NCBI GenBank assembly: GCA_028386065.3
Contig: JAKUCV010002240.1
Coordinates: forward strand, 1-64,000
Origin: Turnera subulata
Taxonomy: Eukaryota; Streptophyta; Magnoliopsida; Malpighiales; Passifloraceae
Direction: 5' to 3'
DNA: 64,000 nt
The position numbers were made by a program, and so were the translations under genes. This document shows positions 1 through 11,915 of this stretch, piece after piece (position 1 is the stretch's first letter; every line of letters starts with the position of its first letter). The notes beneath the pieces were generated by a model. That model was not told the origin of the DNA. It was given only the letters and a program-made list of their open reading frames with translations, and searched no databases.

Positions 1-849
1 CTGCCGAGGTTGGCACCCTCGACAAAGAAAACTGATGATGGTGCAGGCATTGTGTTTGGGCGAATAGGTGTTTGGTTTTCTGGAGTTTTGAGGATTCTTA
101 GTCAGGGCGTAGGATTGCCTTAAAAATGCTTTGATGACTTACTTCTCACCACACTGTCTTTTATAACCTTAGGAGGAGCGTGTTTATTACGTTCAAATTT
201 CAAGTTACCGCGTTTTGGAATTTTCCCGTTGCCTCATTTATTGCCTCGACACGCTATGTGTTTGTTGTTCGGGCAATAAATGCTAGAGGTTATCTGTCTT
301 TCTCTAATTTGCAATTTTCAATTTCCCGGGCTACTTCAAATTGGTCTCCCTAAGACTTGTTCCTACATCCTTTGTCACATACACTCGTGACCGTTGTGGC
401 TAAACCGTGTGGACCCCACCTCGAGTAGAGTGCGTATGTGACCAGCTTACAGCTGTCGGACAGCGCGGAGAGATGCGAGACGAGACATATGTTTTTGGCT
501 CATACGGACAATTGTAGACAAGTGGGTAACGTGTCTTTCGAGGGACACAGGACGCTCCCGTGATCATCACCTTGCTAGTTAACGGGTATCTTTTCACGAG
601 GCTAACAGACGTTACCGTTAACTGTGTACGTTACGTTTTCGGGATCGAGGATGTTCATAATTGATCCAGAGCGCCGAACATAGAAACATGTTTGATTCCA
701 CCTCTTAATGTCTTTTTTTTGACTTTATTAAACGAGTTCTAGTTCGTTTATAAATTCCCTATGATTAATTTCATACCTTATTGCTGGATTTAATCTATTT
801 AAAATGAGATATCGTAATATAAGAGTTTGGATTTAAGAAGAAAGCTTAT

Positions 850-855
850 TTTATT
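850..855 (-). terminator. Polyadenylation signal AATAAA of the antisense ORF
   Basis: On the minus strand AATAAA lies 35 bp after the stop codon at 890, in an A/T-rich context, the expected place for a plant near-upstream poly(A) element. Confidence 0.4.
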
Positions 856-889
856 GATTTAGAAACTTTTACAACAAAAGGGAAACACT

Positions 890-1288
890 CTACGGAGTTA
901 CATGATTTTTCAGATCCTTTACAAGTTCTTGAATGTTCGCGATCTGAGAAGGGAGTCCCATACAGGCCAGTTCAATCTGCATCACTGCAGTGTGGACCTT
1001 CTTCAGTGAAGTGTCCAGTTGCTTCATTATCTGCAGAGGTGTGCTGGACTCAGCTGTGGTCTTGCCTTTCCTATCTTTTGCATCTTTGTTACCAGAAGGT
1101 CCTTCCTTGACTACACGCTTCTTTCGCCGTTTTGGAGGAATCACCATATGCTCCTTTAGACCAATGATCTTGGTCTTGAACCGCTTCTTTGGAGGTTCCT
1201 CATCGGAGCTTGTTGGGAAAGCCCTACCACCGATGTAACTATTATCCTCTGAGTCAGAGGTAGTACGGGATCTTAGTGGTGAGTCCAT
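890..1288 (-). CDS. Antisense 132-aa basic nuclear-type protein carried by retroelement A
   Basis: An uninterrupted 132-codon ORF runs opposite to the element that carries it. The N-terminus is Ser/Asp/Glu-rich. Residues about 30-62 hold two lysine/arginine clusters that look like nuclear localisation signals (PPKKRFKTK and PPKRRKKR). The last 50 residues (from TPLQIMKQLD on) look helical and amphipathic and could form a coiled coil. A TATA box lies 34 bp upstream of the ATG and an AATAAA 35 bp past the stop, so it looks like a complete compact gene. I do not recognise the family. Antisense accessory ORFs near the 3' LTR are known in some plant gypsy lineages (Tat/Grande); assignment to such a group is inference. 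It could also be a captured host fragment. Confidence 0.5.
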   Translation of the reverse strand: MDSPLRSRTTSDSEDNSYIGGRAFPTSSDEEPPKKRFKTKIIGLKEHMVIPPKRRKKRVVKEGPSGNKDAKDRKGKTTAESSTPLQIMKQLDTSLKKVHTAVMQIELACMGLPSQIANIQELVKDLKNHVTP

Positions 1289-1321
1289 AGTTGTGAGTGA
1301 GTTCTCAACTCAGAGGTACGG

Positions 1322-1330
1322 TTTTTATAG
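1322..1330 (-). promoter_or_regulatory. TATA box of the antisense ORF
   Basis: On the minus strand the bases read CTATAAAAA, placed 34 bp before the ATG at 1288. Transcription would start about 10 nt upstream of the ATG. The placement is seen; promoter activity is inferred. Confidence 0.45.
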
Positions 1331-1476
1331 ACAGGAGAAACACTGCTTAAGGGTATAAGCGACATCTCGCAATGAGTTCGGACACCTGGTGGAGAATACC
1401 AGAAACTTATCGTGGTAGGACCTACGGACTTGATGATTGAATTTCGAGGACGAAATTTTCTTAAGTGGGGTAGAAC

Positions 1477-4400
1477 TGTAACGCCCCGGATTTTTATAAT
1501 TTGATTTTCGGAATTTTCAGAAATTTATTCCGATTTTACCCTTGAGGTATTTTCGAGTTTTAGTTGAGGAAATAAATTATTTTGCCATGAGAATGTCCAT
1601 TCTAAGTCGGTATTGTTCGTAGTTCGGGTTTCGTTGATATCGGAATGGGTTTCGGGGTGAAGCACGGGTCTTGTTGAGTCTCCGATCGAAACTACGTCGT
1701 TTTGAAGGTTTAAAAAAAAAAAAAAAAGTCAACCTGGCTGGTTGACCCAGCCAGACCAGACGACACGTCGTCTGGCTGGCCAGGTTAATCCAGCACAGGC
1801 GCGTCTTCCCCCTTCTCTTTTATTTCCTTCTTCTTTCTCCTTCACTTCATCTTTTTCTTCTTTACTTTTCTTTTTCCGTTGCTCCTCCACTAGCCGCCAC
1901 TGTCAACGGATTTGTCCCCCACTACCCTCCTTCAATCTCGCTGCAACGGTCCTCAATTCTCCTCTCTTCCTCTCCTTTTCTTATCTCCTCCTTCTCTCCT
2001 CTCTTCAATTCCACACCCGCCACCATCTCCCCTCACACTAAGGCCGTCACCGTCCCACCATTTTCACTCCCCTCTCAATTGAACACCGTCGCCGCCCTCA
2101 TCCTTCCATCTCGTCACACCCTCCTCGCTCGCCACCTCACACCGCCGCCGTGGCTGTGTCGCCAGTAGCAGGGGAGGGAGGAAGTTGGGGTCGAGCACGA
2201 CTCGGGGACGAGTTCGAGACCGCCAGTACCGCCACCTCTGGTTTGTCGCCGGTAAGCCTCACGCCCTCTCTTCTTCCGATTTGGCTTGGTATGGGCTTGT
2301 ATGTTTGATTGTGTGGGAGTGGGCGTAGGTTTCTTGTGGCGGTGAGGCAGGTGCTGTTTGTGGTGGTGGCTGCGTCTCGGCTGTTGCAGGTGGATTGTGG
2401 GTTGGTTTCGTGCGCGTGGATTGTGTTGAGTGTGTTGTTGTTGCCGGCAGTTGTCGTGGACGGGTGTGTGTGTTCTCGGGTGTGTGTGTGTGTGAACAAT
2501 CTTTCTCGGGTAAGCATTCTTGTCTCAAATTCTTTTCTAGTATTCGATTTGTGATGCTGGGGGGGGATTGTATGGATGATTTAGGTGTTTGGGTTTGTTT
2601 CCAGCTGGGGTTTTGTGGCTCGTGTTGCATTTTTCCGGTTGCCTTGGACGGATCCGGTTACTGTACAACTATTCCGGTAAGGATTTTCCCTAAATTCGTT
2701 TAGGTGTATATGATTAGTGAGTTGTTGAATTGGTGGTTTGGTTTTTTGGGTGGCTTTTGGACGATGGCAGTGGGCAGAGACTGGTTCCGGCGACACTGTG
2801 GAAATTCCGGCGAAATTCTGGCGAAGTGACCGGAATCCGGCGAGCGCGCACTGTTCCGGCGTAGGCTCGGGAATTTCCGGCGAAGGCTCGGTTCTGATCA
2901 GCGGAGTATATTTCTCGTTGTACGACTGTTTTACGGTAATTACTTTTGTTTTGTCTCGGTTTCGTCTTGTATACGAATTTCGAATTAATTGTCGAAATAC
3001 ATATTTTTTTTTTATGAACGTATAGATAACGTGAATTGTGGTTACCGAGAGTGGAGAGTTAGAGTGTGTGGCCGGGAGAATTTACCGACACGAACAGAAC
3101 TTTAGGCCGATCAACTCTTGGGCTCGGAAACGACTTTAGGACGGTTTTAGGAAAAACCGAGCCCAGGCCCAATAATTTCAATTTGAAGCTTAGGATACTT
3201 AATTGGACCTAAAGTACGGACTTAGGATTTAATCACGGGTAATTGAATTCACGGACATTAAGAACGGGTTCGAAGCCCAATTTCATAATCGGTAAAATAT
3301 GAACTTAAGGAAGTGGGCCGCGGGCCGAAATTGATGATTAAGGATTTAGTGGGCCTTAGGCCCGAGAATTGCTAACGAACTTAAACCGAGGAACCTTAGA
3401 TCCCTAATCGTTGGAGTTATGGATGAGAAGATAACCTTTTGGGCCTAAACCCGGAAATCTTACAATCAGCTAGTTAGGGACGAGAGTTGCTCGATAAGAG
3501 CGTACCTTTAGCATACATGCACGTTTTTACTTCTAAAATTGGTTTAGTGATTATATTATGTGCCGGTATTCAGGCACGGGAGATACCTTGGGAGCTGTTG
3601 ACTCGGATCGAGGAGAAGTCATAACCTACATTTTGAGGTGACATTACAAGTCTTTTTATATATGTTTTGTGAATGCATGTTGGTGTGGTTTGTTTGTTTA
3701 CTTGCCTTGTTTGCTACATGCGATGATTGGATTTATATACCTGATTGATCTCATATGTCTAAATTTCTACATGAAAAACTGTGATGAAATATAACATGTA
3801 AAACACTTTTGTGATGATGTATGATTGTGGGCCGCAGGCCCGGATGAAACAGGGACACTTACAGTGCACACATCCCTGAAAGACATAATATATCTCAACC
3901 GTAATAATATGTGGTTATGGGCCGAAGGCCCAGATGTTACAGGGGCACATACACACTTCCCTGAAAGACATAATGTACTTCAAACAGAAATATAAAGGTT
4001 TAATCAAGAATAAAATACTAAATTCTACTGTGGTGTCGGTTGGTAGCCCCGAGGAGGGTTGGGTACCTCGGGTCACATTATGCTGTTTAGCATGCCCAGG
4101 GGATGTAGGTGCACCCCTGGAAGACTTGCACCGGTTAGGTGTGTCTGAGTGCACCCTCAGGTAGCTAGCGGCCACTTGAGAGTTTTCAGTGGTTTTTGGC
4201 CTCAGAATCTACCCCTTCTGAGGTTCGACATTTGGGTTTCACACCCTGATCTGATCAGATGCGCTACCGAGACTTGACTCACAGTAGAGGGCCCATAATA
4301 ATAAAAATAATAATAATGATAACAATAAGATAACGCATTGAGCTCAAACAATACGAGCTATAATACAATAAAACATTTATGTGATGGTGTGTGATTCTGA

Positions 4401-4971
4401 TTTGCTTGTATGCTGTACTTGTGCTCGTGAGCTACTCACCCTACGAGCATGACTTCACTTTCATGTATATTTAGACTTTTAGTGTTCACTGAGTAGGCGA
4501 CTCACATAATCGCCACCGTTGTTTTTCAGACTTAGTTAGCGTGCAGACTCACTTACACCTTCGACTCGGAGATCAGACGCAGTCACTTCAGCAGGTAGTT
4601 GTGCATTATTTCTTGGTGGGATCCATAGGGCCATATGCATGTTATTTTCTATCTTGAGTTAAATATTATTATTTTCACCTTCCGCTGCAAGTTAAATAAC
4701 TCGAGATGTCATGAATATTTATCTTTATATCGGCAGTTAGCCGGAGTTGATTTTGTGATATTATGTCGGCATGATGCCGTGATGGCTTACTTCTTGATAA
4801 GCCGGTTGATCTCGTTTACTTTTATGACATCTCGTTGTTAAATTACATTTTTATGGAAAAATGTTGTATGCCGAAGCATTGTTTTTTTTGTACCCCGGGT
4901 TTTAAAGAGTATTTTGGTAACTCTTTTTCATTTAATATTTTATTTTATTAAATTGGGGGTACGGGCTTCCA
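1477..4971 (+). repeat. 3' LTR of gypsy-like element A
   Basis: It starts TGTAACGCCCC directly after a purine tract and ends ...CTTCCA just before the integrase codons of element B resume at 4972. At about 3.5 kb it is in the range of Tekay/Del-type LTRs. It holds a pyrimidine-rich then GC-rich block (1790-2250) and an imperfect tandem duplication of about 80 bp (about 3824-3900 and 3913-3982) around 'GGGCCGNAGGCCC'. The open frames inside it are not convincing genes. The 5' LTR and left target-site copy are outside the window, so the left end rests on homology to the usual LTR start. Confidence 0.7.
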
Positions 4972-6046
4972 CAGCCAGAGTGGAAGTGGGAGATGATCAC
5001 TATGGATTTTGTGATTGGTTTACCAATGACTCGGAGGCAGCATGATACTATTTGGGTCATCGTCGACCGATTAACAAAATCGGCACATTTTCTACCTATC
5101 CGCCAAACTGATACTATGGACACATTGGTGGGTAAGTATGTTGCTGAGGTTGTGAGACTACATGGGATTCCAGAGTCTATAGTCTCAGATAGGGATCCGA
5201 GGTTTACATCACATTTCTGGAAGAGCTTACAAGCAGCTTTGGGAACTAAGTTAAGCTTCAGTACTGCTTTTCATCCTCAGACAAATGGACAGTCTGAGAG
5301 GACCATACAGACACTGGAGGATATGTTGAGGGCTTGTGCCCTTAACTTCAGTGGGAGTTGGGATAAGTATCTACCCTTGGCAGAATTTGCTTATAACAAC
5401 GGCTACCATTCCAGCATTGGTATGCCACCTTTTGAGGCCCTCTACGGAAGGAAATGTAGGAGTCCAGTGTGTTGGGATGAAGAAGGTATGAGACTGATCA
5501 TTGGACCGGAATTAGTCCAACAGACAGTGGACAAGATCCAGATGGTGAAACAATGTATGAGAGCTGCTCAAGACCGGCAGAAGAGCTACGCCGACAAACA
5601 CCGACGAGAGATGGAGTACAATGTTGGTGAGAAGGTTTTCCTCAGAGTAGCACCTTGGAAGGGTGTGATTCGATTCGGCAAAAGAGGGAAGCTGAGCCCG
5701 AGATATATCGGACCCTATGAAATCGTGGAGAGAATTGGACCACTAGCTTACAGGTTATCTTTACCTGATGAGCTATCACGTATTCATGACGTGTTCCATG
5801 TCTCTATGCTGAGGAGATATCGATCGGACCCTAGCCATATTGTGGCCCCCAGTGGATGTGGAGGTAGCAGAGGACCTCACCTACACAGAAACGCCGGAGT
5901 AGATTCTTGCTCGAGAAGTTCGACAGCTGCAAAACCGTACCATTCCCATGGTTAAGGTCAAGTGGAGCAAGCATTCTGCTAACGAGTCCACTTGGAAGGT
6001 CGAAGAACACATGCGGTCCCAGTATCCGCATCTCTTCACAGTATAG
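4972..6046 (+). pseudogene. Ty3/gypsy polyprotein 3' end (integrase and C-terminal chromodomain-like part), interrupted
   Basis: The frame resumes exactly at a codon after LTR A with QPEWKWEMITMDF, an integrase-core start. The catalytic DD35E triad is visible: Asp in TMDF, Asp in VSDRDP and Glu in NGQSER, with 35 residues between the last two. The GPY/F-type region (SPRYIGPYEIVERIGP) follows. Near 5850 the frame shifts by one base, and in the new frame there is an in-frame stop near 5900. The chromodomain-like end (VKVKWSKHSANESTWKVEEH) lies in the second frame and stops at 6044-6046. The element integrates cDNA copies in its intact form; this copy cannot make a full product. Everything upstream is separated by element A. 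Confidence 0.85.
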
Positions 6047-6086
6047 GAATGAATTTCGAGGACGAAATTCCTTAAGGGGGGTAGAC

Positions 6087-7180
6087 TGTAACGGCCTGGG
6101 TAAAAATTTACGTTTTTACCAGGACTATAAAAGCTTTGTACAGTAATTTACCTAAATGAAATTAATCTTGGGTAATTATTTCAGGGTAAATTATGCATCG
6201 GATTCCAAAACCGACTCTTACCCCACGTTCCTGAATTTTCTGCGGATTTTTCGGACCAGAGTTGGTATTTTTCGGGTCCAGTATTCTTAAGAAAAGTCAG
6301 TTTTAACCTTAAAAGAACGGCCAGAAATAAAGTAAAGTGGGTATTTTAGTTATTTGCTGGTCCGGACAATACCCGGTTGAGAGTGTATAACACGCATGCA
6401 CCATCTTCACACCGCCGCCATGAAGCTTCTTCTTCATCAGGACGTTTACTCCCGACAATCTTCTTCTTCCCCGGGAAGGAAGACTCTTCTTCTTCTTTAC
6501 ACTTCATCTTCTCCTGCCTATAAAAAGGCCCTCGCCATGCATGCTCGTCACCTGCAAAGCAAAACCCAAAATCCAGTATATCTTCCTCATCTCCTGCAAA
6601 AAGAAACTATACCCAGTTTTCAATCCTTCCTCTGCCCCTGCCCAGTTTCCCTGCAAAACTCAAACCACCCAGTGTTATTTCTAGTTTCACAAAACCAGAA
6701 AAGATAGAAAAAAAGAAAAAGAAAAAAAGGGGAAACACACCAACACCACGCTGTCATATCACCCTCTCATCTCTTCTTCCTCATCTTTTCTTTTCCTCCA
6801 TTCGCGCATGACCGGCCGCCACTACCCGAGACCAGCATCCACGACACTAGCCTACAATATCAAGTAGGAAAAGGAAACTAGTGCCACGCTACAAGGTGAG
6901 TTAGCACCTCACCATACCTTCTCATTTTTAAGGTTTTAATATGTTGTAGTGTTCGGTGGGTACTGCTTGGTTGTTAGTTGCAGGAGCTTCACGGGAAAAC
7001 TGGGGAAGACACGGGTTAATTAGGCCAAGTTTTGAGTAAGTGGGCCATTGACTTATGGGCTTGACTCATTGGCCCAAAATTTTGGCCTGGGTCATTTGAC
7101 TTGGGTATTAAAACGTTAAGTGTAGTGGGCTTTGGGCTGTTATTTTGGGCAAAATAAATGTTGGGCCTAGAATTAATATA

Positions 7181-7216
<36 letters not shown>

Positions 7217-8569
7217 TATATGGAAGATAATATATTTTTGGGAAGAATTACAGCATGACTTATAAAAAATTTAACTACTTTATGATAATTTATTTTTTTT
7301 TAAAAGGATATATGTACTATGGATATTTTAGAAAGGGTATTATCAAAGTATAATACCGGAATAATAACCGGGTATAAATACAGTATGGTATTTGACACAG
7401 GAACAATAAATGGTGAATGATGATGATAACGGGGTTTCACCGGGACGTAGACGAACCAGTTTAGGTTTTATTTTACGGTATAGCATCATTGGCATTTATG
7501 TGCATCTTATGTGAGTATATGTTATTATTTGCCATATAGGAGCCGATAACGAACAGTATCCCGAGGAACCGGAGCCGGGACAGTTTGAGGAGTTCCAAGA
7601 GTAGGGAAATCGGCTAAGGTGAGGATGGATAACCTTTGATATGTTGCACATGATGCTGTGTTTGTTTTCTGTGATTATCTTGCCTGATTGAACTGCTGAG
7701 CCATTTGAGTTTAATTGTGGTATTATTGCTGTTGTTGTTGATTTGTTGATTGTGGATTTATTGATATGATGAGATAATTGGATAAATGGAAGTTATGTTG
7801 ACGACTTATTTGTCACTAGGAAAGTAGTGGTACGACTAGTTGGTTAGAGGCTGTTTTGTGGTGGCTATGATCTGGGATACTTATGTTAAGCATGTCTATG
7901 CTTGGGATGTCTATCCCGTTATTATATTTTTAGGATGTCTATCCCTGGGTTACTATATTGGGATGTCGATCCCTGGATTGATCTAGCACCCGGAACATGT
8001 TGATAACCAGGTCTGACCCCTAGCTTGTCCAGTGATAGGGCCCTGTAAAATAAAATTGGTAATAATAAATATTCTTTTGGTCTTGGCTCAGTTACTTGAT
8101 TAGTTGTTTCTTGTTATGACTTTTGCTGGAATTTTACTTCGAAAGTATTGTGTTGCCTGCATATTACTGTTTATCTTTCGTCGGTGAGCACTTCGGACTC
8201 ACCCCTCGCCTGCGGGGTTTCATCCCGTAGGATGAGTTGCTCGTAGTACAGGTACGTGGTTCGGCCAGCTGCTGTTTCTGCTCCACCAATCCCCGGATCC
8301 ATACCTCCGCTGCATCTCATTCTAAGTCTTCCGCTGCTGATATTTTATTTGCTGTTGTAACATGTATTATATGATTTGCGACATTACGTATTGTATGTTT
8401 CTGCTACTGCTGTTGTGGTTTGAATAATGGTCCCCGGGTTCGGGTGATGGATGTTGTATTTGAGTTTGCTTGTATTGTATTTTGTAATGTATGTGCTGTC
8501 TGCTACTGTAACAAGAACAGTTCTGGCACGTGTTTACTGTGTACGGTAAATACGGGTCGGGGCGCTTCA
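6087..8569 (+). repeat. 3' LTR of gypsy element B
   Basis: It starts TGTAACGGCC right after the purine tract (about 6070-6085) and ends ...GGGGCGCTTCA. Start, end and internal words match the two minus-strand solo LTRs at 23244-26061 and 39117-42134, so all three are one family. It contains a CT-rich leader, an (AAT)n stretch near 7185-7218 and several GGGATGTC-N-ATCCC quasi-palindromes around 7890-7980. The following bases (CTGCA...) would be the right target-site copy, but the left copy is outside the window. Confidence 0.8.
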
Positions 8570-8967
8570 CTGCAGGCCTTTGATCTCCTTCCACGAATCT
8601 GTTACCCTTGTTGCTAAATCCAAAACCAACTCCTCCCAATGCTTCCGTGTCCTCACTGTCACTGTCACTGAGGTGACATGTTTTCTCATATGCATATGGA
8701 ATTGCCTTGATTTGATTGATTGAGGGATTCCAAAGGAAGTAACCATAATAATCCCCCATCAGCAACAATCCATTACATGATCCAAAGACTCTATCTACCT
8801 CCCAACCCTAAATATTTCTAGTATTAAGGTCGTTGACCCTTAATCTTTCAGTACCTAATGACTTATACTCCACAAAATTTTTCCCATCATAAAATGAAAA
8901 AAATTGAAGGACCGGTCTTTTCCTCAAGTCTTCTAATAAGACCAACTCTTCCAATTCAAATCCCATC
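8570..8967 (-). pseudogene. F-box protein gene fragment (F-box-associated region) cut by element B
   Basis: Reading the minus strand, about 8960-8800 gives LEDLRKRPVLQF..YDGKNFVEY, then a stop, then WEVDRVFGSCNGLLLMGDYY and FLWNPSINQIKAIPYAYE. These match the F-box-associated interaction motif 'GSCNGLL...LWNPST', and the same words recur in the F-box pseudogene at 18772-20158 (GDHYGLFLWNPSINKVKGI). Homology ends at about 8575, exactly at the LTR B boundary, so the rest of the gene was separated by the insertion. The F-box itself is not found. Non-functional. Confidence 0.7.
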
Positions 8968-10577
8968 ACCTATGCTAATAATTTTTTTTCTTTCACATAA
9001 AATTTTTATTATGTAAGTTTTGTTACTTTTTTTAAAGATATGATTTTTTAAAATGGTTAGTATTGAATATTGATTCATATTATTTCTTCTTTCTATACTT
9101 CAAAATTTAATTAATATATGTTATTTAATTAAATACTTTTTATAGTTATTTTTACATTTGTTTATAATCATTGTTCATACATCATTGTCTTCTTTACTTC
9201 TAGTGGTAATTTAATTATAACATTTAATTGAAAACTTTTAAAACTTTTTATCTTTTTACAAAATTTGTATTAATTTTGTCTTTTCTATTTCTTCTTTTTT
9301 TAACCTAACTTTCTATTTATTTATTTATTAAACTTGAATATCTATTATTTTAATGGCTAATTTAGTATAGTAATTTTTTAGCAACTTTATAAGTCTATTA
9401 TATGAAGGTAAGTATTCTACCAACTTCTTTATCATCATCTTTATACTTTTTATAGATTTAGTTTTATCTACACTTTCTTTCTGTAACCGAATTTTCTTAG
9501 TTTACTTATATGCACATATTTTTAAAATTTATATTCTTCACGTTTTGTTATGTATTTATTATCAAAAATTCCATTTTTGTATAGAGTTTGTATTAGTCAA
9601 AATGACCTTTTGTGCTCTTTTTATCAAAAAAAGAAAAAATCTGCTCTTACTAACGACTTTGTTGTTCGTGGAAAGTGATAGAAAAGGAAATCATTAATTC
9701 CATAACCATATGGCTCATAAAGATAGGTGGGTTTGGCTGCAGGAATTATTTGTAATATTCTAAAACCTGCTTGTTATATGTTGAAATCTCTTTACAAATA
9801 TGATACCCACCTTTTATTATTTTCAAAGTTTTCTTGTTAGAAGTCCAATCAACTGAAGCCTTAAATGGTACCACTTCGTTTGGTCGCCATTTAGAAACAA
9901 CAGGCTCTTAAAATATATCACCAATGACATGATAACATCAATTGACTGGCAGTACTCAAGCAATTAAGTAGTATAGGTTAGCTGGGCTGCAACCTCCCAC
10001 CCATAGCAATCACTTCACTACACAGCCTTGCTTTTTTAAGTCCAAAGTTGGCTCCCATTTCTTTTTCGGCCTTTTCCTCATCATACGCCGAGGGCCGAGA
10101 GTGAATGCATGGGGATTAGGGCACTTTGGGAAAGCTTTTAGGGACTAATCAAAAGCCGAAAAATGAAAAAAAAAAAAAAAGAGTGAGATAGATGAAGCAA
10201 GAGACATTGAAGCTGAATGTTTGGCCACCATCAAATTCATGGTCCTGAAAGTACATAGATTGCCTACACTCCTGAAAGTACATAGGTTTTTTAGATGTTT
10301 GTACTGGGCTGGCAAGGCCACTTTTTGTCCTGTATATAAATAAAAAATCGTTCTTGGCATCAAAAGAAACATAGATTGCTTATACTATTGATCCAAATTT
10401 TCTGGTCTTCTGAATCTTGCTACCAAGCTGCCTCCCCTGCCTTAAAAATACCAGATAGATCTAGGCCAAGACATTGCTAGTGGATGTGGGGAAAGAAGAA
10501 CTTGGAAGAGGTGATTCAGAGATAGAAGTATACATTATGACATATATGCAGTGGGAGAGTAATTATATAAATCTTCA

Positions 10578-10580
<3 letters not shown>
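8968..10580. other. AT-rich intergenic stretch
   Basis: No gene is recognised. It is very AT-rich to about 9650. About 9755-9840 repeats, nearly word for word, a piece at 21715-21800 ('CTCTTTACAAATATGATACC'), marking an old local duplication. Confidence 0.5.

Positions 10581-10626
<46 letters not shown>
10581..10626. repeat. (AT)n microsatellite, about 23 units
   Basis: Uninterrupted AT dinucleotides. Confidence 0.95.
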
Positions 10627-10628
<2 letters not shown>

Positions 10629-10661
10629 TACTGTAGTGTACAGGAATGCCTAAAGTTAACC

Positions 10662-11619
10662 AGGCAAAATAACCGGTAAAGAAAGGGCTACTGAAACGAA
10701 ACATTGTGTCAGACGCCTGCTGTCATGCATCGGTGTAATGACCATGAAGAGGATGCCCTTCATGCCATTATTCTCTGCAAGGAGGCACAAAAGGCATGGT
10801 CGCGCTCTACTTGGGGGGAGTGGACTGGAAGTTATGGCTCGGCGAAAGATTGGTTACAGGAGATGTTTTGTCCATACGATGACAGGGGAATGGGTTTACT
10901 ATTGAGCATTGCCTGGGGGGCTGTGGAACGACCGGAACAAGAGTCGTTTTGGTGAGCTGCCAAGACCTCCTGACCTGCTGGTAGCTCAGGCAACCAACTC
11001 TTTCTTCCAATATGTACAGGCTAACAGCAGGGAACCACCACCTGCAGTTGAGCTGCAGACACAACGATGGCAGCCTTTTACTGGTGCAGGCGTGAAGTTG
11101 AACACAGATGCTGTGTTCAAGGCTTTGAATTGTGGGGGCATCGGCGGGATTGTGAGAGACAGTAGAGGTGATTTTGTGGCTGGTTTTTGTAAACGTGTTC
11201 CAGGAGAGTTAAACCCAAAAATGTTGGAAGCCATGGCCATCAGGGAGGGGCTGGTTTTTGGATGGCAGCATGGGCTTCAAATTGGCTGCGTGGAATCTGA
11301 CGCACAGGGTGTTATTTTGGACCTGTGGAGTCGCCTGAACAGTGATGCAGGAAGTCTCTCTTATTATGATACTGTCATTTATGATGCTAGTAATCTCATC
11401 ACCAAGATGGGAAATCCTTTTTGTAAGTACATTCCTAGGAATGGAAATATGGTAGCTCATAGGATAGCAAAACTTGCTAACACTTACCCAGGCACTATGA
11501 CCTGGTCTTTTGTTCCCCCTGCTCAGCTGAGGGATATTTTGTACATGGATATGCTTTGTGCAAATGAATGAAGACAGTGCAAGTCTTTACCATCAAAAAA
11601 AAAAAAAAAGGCAAAATAA
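10662..11619 (+). mobile_element. 5'-truncated LINE (zinc-finger and RNase H end) with 11-bp target-site duplication
   Basis: Identical 11-bp repeats AGGCAAAATAA flank it (10662-10672 and 11609-11619). The insert ends in a poly(A) run (11595-11608) after CATC, the signature of target-primed reverse transcription. Coding remnants on the plus strand are a zf-RVT-like piece (HRCNDHEEDALHAIILC, about 10726-10776) and an RNase H-like domain of the plant LINE type (VKLNTDAVFKALNCGGIGGIVRD, ESDAQGVI, up to the stop at 11571). The frame shifts at the six-G run near 10915 and again near 10720, so the product is broken. Most of ORF2 and all of ORF1 are absent. Confidence 0.9.
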
Positions 11620-11915
11620 AGCCAATACGTGAGGTAGCCAAGTAAATTATGGTGAGAAAACTTGATTTGGGCGGGAGGAGATAAACCAAGTGCACTTACT
11701 ACTCTTCCTTTTTTTGGCTTGGTGCTTTTCCAGTTTCGTCAGCCAACCACCTGTGAGCTCTTACATATGGCATGGTCAAGTTTCTCAAGCTTGTTTAAAC
11801 CCACTCATCTCAAGCTTGTTTAAATTCACTAGGTTTGGGATGAGGGGATTTAAGAAAAGCTGTCAGAAACTTGGCCATGCTATATGTAAACAACTACTAA
11901 GAAGTAAAGGTTAAA
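11620..11915. other. Short intergenic stretch
   Basis: Nothing recognised. It contains a small repeated phrase (CTCAAGCTTGTTTAAA near 11785 and 11810). Confidence 0.4.

Larger units (their letters stand above)
1..1476 (+). mobile_element. Internal region of LTR retroelement A (partial)
   Basis: This stretch leads into the LTR starting at 1477. Just before the LTR (about 1440-1475) is sequence resembling the usual end of Ty3/gypsy polyproteins (a 'NFEDEI'-like reading) followed by a purine-rich tract. No reverse transcriptase, RNase H or integrase reading is visible in 1-1430. The only long ORF is antisense (890-1288). That suggests a non-autonomous (LARD-like) element or one whose pol was replaced; its 5' part lies outside the window. 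Confidence 0.55.

Noticed and set aside
2137..3025. Several 70-126-aa ORFs on both strands
   Set aside because: Inside LTR A; GT/CA-rich low-complexity translation.
9605..9650. Possible further micro-insertion around TTTATCAAAAAAAGAAAA
   Set aside because: Flanking repeat only 7 bp (TGCTCTT); not better than chance.
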